A DNA stretch of 64,000 bases from DAOTWC01 sp048499435 (GTDB lineage Bacteria; Chloroflexota; Anaerolineae; Aggregatilineales; Phototrophicaceae): contig JASNZW010000002.1 of the NCBI GenBank assembly GCA_048499435.1, positions 648,046 to 712,045 on the forward strand, read 5' to 3'. Shown here in pieces: positions 61,118-64,000 of the stretch. The position numbers and the translations under genes are program-made. The notes under the pieces were generated by a model. The model was not told where the DNA came from and did not search any database. It worked only from the letters and a program-made list of their open reading frames with translations. Each line of letters begins with the position of its first letter. Position 1 is the stretch's first letter.

Positions 61118-63136
61118 ATGCTGTCACCCGTTGAGCAAATGATTTTCATTCTGCTGACGCTGTTCTCGCTGGGGGCGGCGTTCGTCGGCTTTCGTGAGAT
61201 GTTTCTGATTATCAACCGGGGCGAAGGGCGGCTGCACTTCGACCAACTGCCGGCGCGGTTGTGGCGCGCGCTGGTCGTTTACATCGGCCAGCCGACGACG
61301 ATGCGCGCCCGGCGCGCGACCAGCCTGCTGCACCTGGGCGTTGTGTGGGGCTTCACCTTCTATTTCCTGGTCAACTTCGGCGACGTGCTGCAGGGCTTCA
61401 TCCCCGGCTACACGTTCCTGGGCGAGACCGGCGCGCTTTATGACCTGTACCGCCTGCTGGCTGACCTGCTGAGCGTGGCGGTGCTGGTGGGCGTGGCCTA
61501 TTTCATCGTGCGGCGGCTGGCGCTGCCTAACCGCAGCGAGCTTCAGTATCACGACAACGTGCTGCTGCACCCGAAAGTGCGCGAGCGCGCTGTCCTCACC
61601 GACTCGATGATCGTGGCGGTGTTCATTCTGCTGCACGTGGGCGCGCGCTTCCTGGGCGAGGCGGCGCTGGTGGCGCAGCACGGCGGCGACCTGTTCATGC
61701 CGTTCGCGTCGCTGGCGTCGGCGCTGTTCGCCGGGGCCAGCCCGGACGCGCTCGACCTGCTGCGGCATCTGTTCTGGTGGGTGGCGCTGGGCGGCATTCT
61801 GCTGTTCATGCCCTATTTCCCCTACACCAAACACGCGCACCTGTTTATGGCCCCGCTCAACTTTCTCACGCGGCCAGAGCGCACCTCGCTCGGCGAGATG
61901 GCGCCGCTGGACCTGGAGGACAGCGAGCGCGAGCAGTTCGGCGTCACGCGCCTGGAGGACCTGAGCAAGACGCAGATTTTCGACGCTTTCGCCTGCATCA
62001 TGTGCAACCGCTGCCAGGATGTGTGCCCGGCCTACACGACCGGCAAGGAACTGTCGCCGGCGGCGCTGGAGGTCAACAAGCGCTATCTCATCCGCGATCA
62101 GATGGCCGGCCTGGCGGCGGGCGAGGAATCGCGCAGCCCGCTGCTGGGCTTCGCCATCAGCGAATCGGCGCTGTGGGCCTGCACCGCCTGCGGCGCGTGC
62201 ATTGACATCTGCCCGGTGGGCAACGAGCCGATGCTGGACATTCTCGACATCCGGCGGGCGCAGGTGCTGATGGAGGGCGAATTCCCGGCGGAGCTGCAGG
62301 GCGCGTTCAACGGCATGGAGCGCCAGGGCAACCCCTGGCAGATCGCCGAGAGCCGCGTTAAATGGGCTGAGGGGCTGAACGTGCCCACGGTTGACGACAA
62401 CCCCGATTTCGACGTCCTCTACTGGACCGGCTGCGCCGTTAGCTACGACGACCGCGCCGCGCAGACGGCGCGCGCCTTCGTCAAGGTCATGCAGGCCGCG
62501 GGCGTCAATTTCGCCATCCTGGGCGACAGCGAAACCTGCACCGGCGACGTGGCCCGCCGCGCCGGCAACGAAGCGCTGTACGCTGAGATGGCGACGGCCA
62601 ATGTTGAGACGCTCAACGCGCTTAACCCGAAGCGCATCGTCGCCACCTGCCCGCACTGTCTGCACAACCTGGGCAAGGAATATCACCAGTTTGGCGGCCG
62701 CTACGAGGTTATCCACCACAGCGAGCTGATCGAGGAGCTTAGCGCTGCCGGGCGGCTGCCGGCGCTGGCGAACCCGTCGTCCTGGAGCGGCGTCACCTTC
62801 CACGACCCGTGCTACCTGGGCCGCCACAACGGCATCATCGAGGAGCCGCGCGCCGTCCTCAGCCGGCTGGAAATCCCTGTGACTGAGATGCCGCGCAGCG
62901 GGCGCAAGTCGTTCTGCTGTGGGGCGGGCGGCGCGCAGTTCTGGAAAGAGGAAGAACACGGCGCGCGGGCGGTTAACGTGGAGCGCTACGAGGAAGCGAA
63001 GGCCACCGGCGCGGACGTGCTGGCGGTGGGCTGCCCGTTCTGCATGCAGATGTTCGAATCGGCCAAAACCGGCGTCGAGGGCGGGCCGGAGATCAAGGAC
63101 GTGGTCGAACTGATCGCCGATCGCATCGCTGACTAG
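61118..63136 (+). CDS. Membrane Fe-S oxidoreductase (HdrD/EtfD-like)
   Basis: 672 residues. An N-terminal membrane domain of about five helices (LTLFSLGAAFVGF; LHLGVVWGFTFYFLVNFGD; WWVALGGILLFMPYF) resembles the cytochrome-b/NarI-like unit, then two 4Fe-4S ferredoxin motifs CIMCNRCQDVCP and CTACGACIDICP, and two CCG domains (WTGCAVSYDDRA with CPHCLHNLGKEY; HDPCYLGRHNGI with SFCCGAGGAQ). The design matches proteins that take electrons from electron-transfer flavoprotein or lactate/glycolate dehydrogenases to quinone. No partner etf gene is in the window. ATG is preceded by AGAGGG. Confidence 0.92.
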   Translation: MLSPVEQMIFILLTLFSLGAAFVGFREMFLIINRGEGRLHFDQLPARLWRALVVYIGQPTTMRARRATSLLHLGVVWGFTFYFLVNFGDVLQGFIPGYTFLGETGALYDLYRLLADLLSVAVLVGVAYFIVRRLALPNRSELQYHDNVLLHPKVRERAVLTDSMIVAVFILLHVGARFLGEAALVAQHGGDLFMPFASLASALFAGASPDALDLLRHLFWWVALGGILLFMPYFPYTKHAHLFMAPLNFLTRPERTSLGEMAPLDLEDSEREQFGVTRLEDLSKTQIFDAFACIMCNRCQDVCPAYTTGKELSPAALEVNKRYLIRDQMAGLAAGEESRSPLLGFAISESALWACTACGACIDICPVGNEPMLDILDIRRAQVLMEGEFPAELQGAFNGMERQGNPWQIAESRVKWAEGLNVPTVDDNPDFDVLYWTGCAVSYDDRAAQTARAFVKVMQAAGVNFAILGDSETCTGDVARRAGNEALYAEMATANVETLNALNPKRIVATCPHCLHNLGKEYHQFGGRYEVIHHSELIEELSAAGRLPALANPSSWSGVTFHDPCYLGRHNGIIEEPRAVLSRLEIPVTEMPRSGRKSFCCGAGGAQFWKEEEHGARAVNVERYEEAKATGADVLAVGCPFCMQMFESAKTGVEGGPEIKDVVELIADRIAD

Positions 63137-63154
63137 CCGCCAGAATTGTCACAT

Positions 63155-63205
63155 AGCAAAAAACGAACCTGCCGGAATCCCGTGATCCCGGCAGGTTTGC
63201 TTTTC
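63155..63205. terminator. Bidirectional rho-independent terminator
   Basis: AACCTGCCGG (63166-63175) / CCGGCAGGTT (63188-63197), 10-bp stem. Followed by TTTGCTTTTC-type run on plus and TTCGTTTTTT on minus, so it serves both the Fe-S gene and the convergent DUF4256 gene. Confidence 0.85.
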
Positions 63206-63227
63206 AGGCAGAGTATCGAGGCGGGGG

Positions 63228-63779
63228 CTAAACGCGCAGCCGGCCGCGAAACCCGCGGGCCGCATAGTACGAGTCGGCGCCGTTGTGGTAGACGAAGACG
63301 GTCTCGTAACGGCGATCACAGAACAGTGCGCCGCCGAGCTTGCGGATCTCCTCCGGCGTCTGCACCCAGCTTGACGTCGTCGTGTCGAACTTGCCCAGCT
63401 TCTGCAGCTCGCGGTACTGCTGCTCGGTGAGCAGTTCGATTCCCATCGCTTCAGCCAGCGCTACCGCGCTGTTGGCCGGCTTGTTGGCTTTTCGAGCATG
63501 GAGCGCAGCCTGATCGTAGCAGATGCTTCGGCGGCCGGCCGGGCTTTGGGCAGAGCAGTCGGCGAAGATGTACTCGCCGGTCCTGGGATCGTAACCGATC
63601 ACGTCCGGCTCACCGCCGGTCTGTTCCATCTCGTTGAGCGACCACAGCTTGCCGCCCTCGGCTTCGAGCCTGGCCTGCACGTCGGCCCATTCCAAGCCAT
63701 AATGGCGGCTCATGTGCTTTTCGAAGCGGATCTTCAGGATTTCAAGCAGCTCCCGGCGTTGGTCTGCCGCCAGTTCCAT
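63228..63779 (-). CDS. DUF4256 family protein
   Basis: 183 residues, function unknown, high similarity to the family pattern across its length: LKIRFEKHMSRHYGLEWADV, FADCSAQSPAGRRSICYDQA, LLTEQQYRELQKLGKFDTTT, SSWVQTPEEIRKLGGALFCD, VFVYHNGADSYYAARGFRG. Cytosolic. G+C is slightly lower than the neighbours, and the family is widely scattered among bacteria, so acquisition by transfer is plausible. Own promoter. Confidence 0.93.
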   Translation of the reverse strand: MELAADQRRELLEILKIRFEKHMSRHYGLEWADVQARLEAEGGKLWSLNEMEQTGGEPDVIGYDPRTGEYIFADCSAQSPAGRRSICYDQAALHARKANKPANSAVALAEAMGIELLTEQQYRELQKLGKFDTTTSSWVQTPEEIRKLGGALFCDRRYETVFVYHNGADSYYAARGFRGRLRV

Positions 63780-63816
63780 GTCACGTTCCTCTCTCGTTAT
63801 TCAGATGGTGATGATA

Positions 63817-63861
63817 CATATGTTCTAGGGCAGCATACAACATATGCCGCGCCTTCGTCAA
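63817..63861 (-). promoter_or_regulatory. Promoter and inverted repeat upstream of the DUF4256 gene
   Basis: Minus strand TTGACG (63861-63856), 18-bp spacer, TATGCT (63837-63832). CATATGTT (63817-63824) / AACATATG (63839-63846) flank the -10, an 8-bp inverted repeat that may be a repressor site. Confidence 0.6.
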
Positions 63862-63927
63862 GAAATTATACTGTCCTAATATATGCAGCGCAGCACGCCC
63901 CGCAAACGCCGATGTGGCGCGCAATGC

Positions 63928-63933
63928 TATAAT
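63928..63933 (+). promoter_or_regulatory. -10 box facing out of the window
   Basis: Perfect TATAAT at 63928-63933. A gene probably begins just beyond or at a GTG at 63958, but too little sequence is left to call it. Confidence 0.4.
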
Positions 63934-64000
63934 CGAAGCAGCGATGATGAACAGCAGGTGCGGCGAGTTGGTTTCGGAGTTGGCGCGCAGGTGACTGCGG

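Noticed and set aside
63958..64000. Start of a gene at the right edge (GTG after a TATAAT)
   Set aside because: Only 14 codons are visible and no motif can be judged; only the -10 box is reported.

Overview
The window is a GC-rich (roughly two-thirds G+C), gene-dense bacterial chromosome segment with no transposase, integrase, CRISPR array, tRNA or rRNA visible. Gene content points to Chloroflexota, probably an Anaerolineae-like lineage: a nurA / HAS-barrel / herA cluster, PMT-family glycosyltransferase, PA14 and SH3 secreted proteins, an L,D-transpeptidase with LysM, and a fused homocysteine methyltransferase/MTHFR. The taxonomic call is inference; no marker gene settles it. Sigma70-like promoters with 16-18 bp spacers and rho-independent terminators are easy to read in the gaps.

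Layout. 1-3 kb: transketolase (cut by the window edge) and coaBC, minus strand. 3-8 kb: nurA, a stand-alone HAS-barrel protein, herA, a small helical protein and a DUF554 membrane protein, plus strand. 8-11.3 kb: small membrane peptide, unknown gene, cupin (the last two divergent with mirror-image -10 boxes), L,D-transpeptidase. 11.3-11.6 kb: non-coding gap holding a complete promoter/hairpin/terminator unit, a candidate small RNA. 11.6-16.2 kb: lipoprotein plus drug-efflux-type MFS pair resembling mycobacterial LprG/P55, a P-loop kinase, an EamA transporter, and a small dimeric alpha-beta barrel gene sitting behind a remnant of an oligopeptide permease gene.

16.2-25 kb: a minus-strand operon for a branched-chain-amino-acid-type (LIV) ABC transporter (livG, acyl-CoA synthetase, livH, livM, binding protein, livF) followed by a phenylacetate-CoA-ligase-like gene. 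The two acyl-activating enzymes suggest an organic or aromatic acid substrate rather than an amino acid. 25-29.4 kb: lipase-like hydrolase, ribosomal protein S1-like protein, SppA peptidase. 29.5-38.9 kb: large sensor kinase, Roadblock protein, FHA protein, GT39 glycosyltransferase, thioredoxin-VKOR fusion, aldo/keto reductase. 38.9-43.5 kb: degenerate NarL regulator, HtrA-like protease without an export signal, PA14-SH3 secreted protein, orphan ABC-3 metal permease, histidine phosphatase.

43.6-47.6 kb holds the most unusual locus: a 942-residue DUF4062 / STAND NTPase / transmembrane / FGE-sulfatase-like protein with a secreted SH3 protein 11 bp downstream. Its architecture predicts an extracytoplasmic sensor driving a cytoplasmic NTPase switch and effector, the pattern of bacterial conflict or programmed-response systems. 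47.7-53 kb: MocR regulator, hydrolase-membrane fusion, Rho with a C-rich leader.

53-61 kb: an approximately 8-kb methionine-cycle operon, read on the minus strand from a promoter at 61.0 kb through a SAM-I riboswitch with terminator, then nucleoside phosphorylase, an unknown protein, MetH, two tandem paralogous membrane-anchored proteins, and the BHMT-MTHFR fusion. 61-64 kb: membrane Fe-S oxidoreductase (HdrD/EtfD-like) and a DUF4256 gene separated by a bidirectional terminator.
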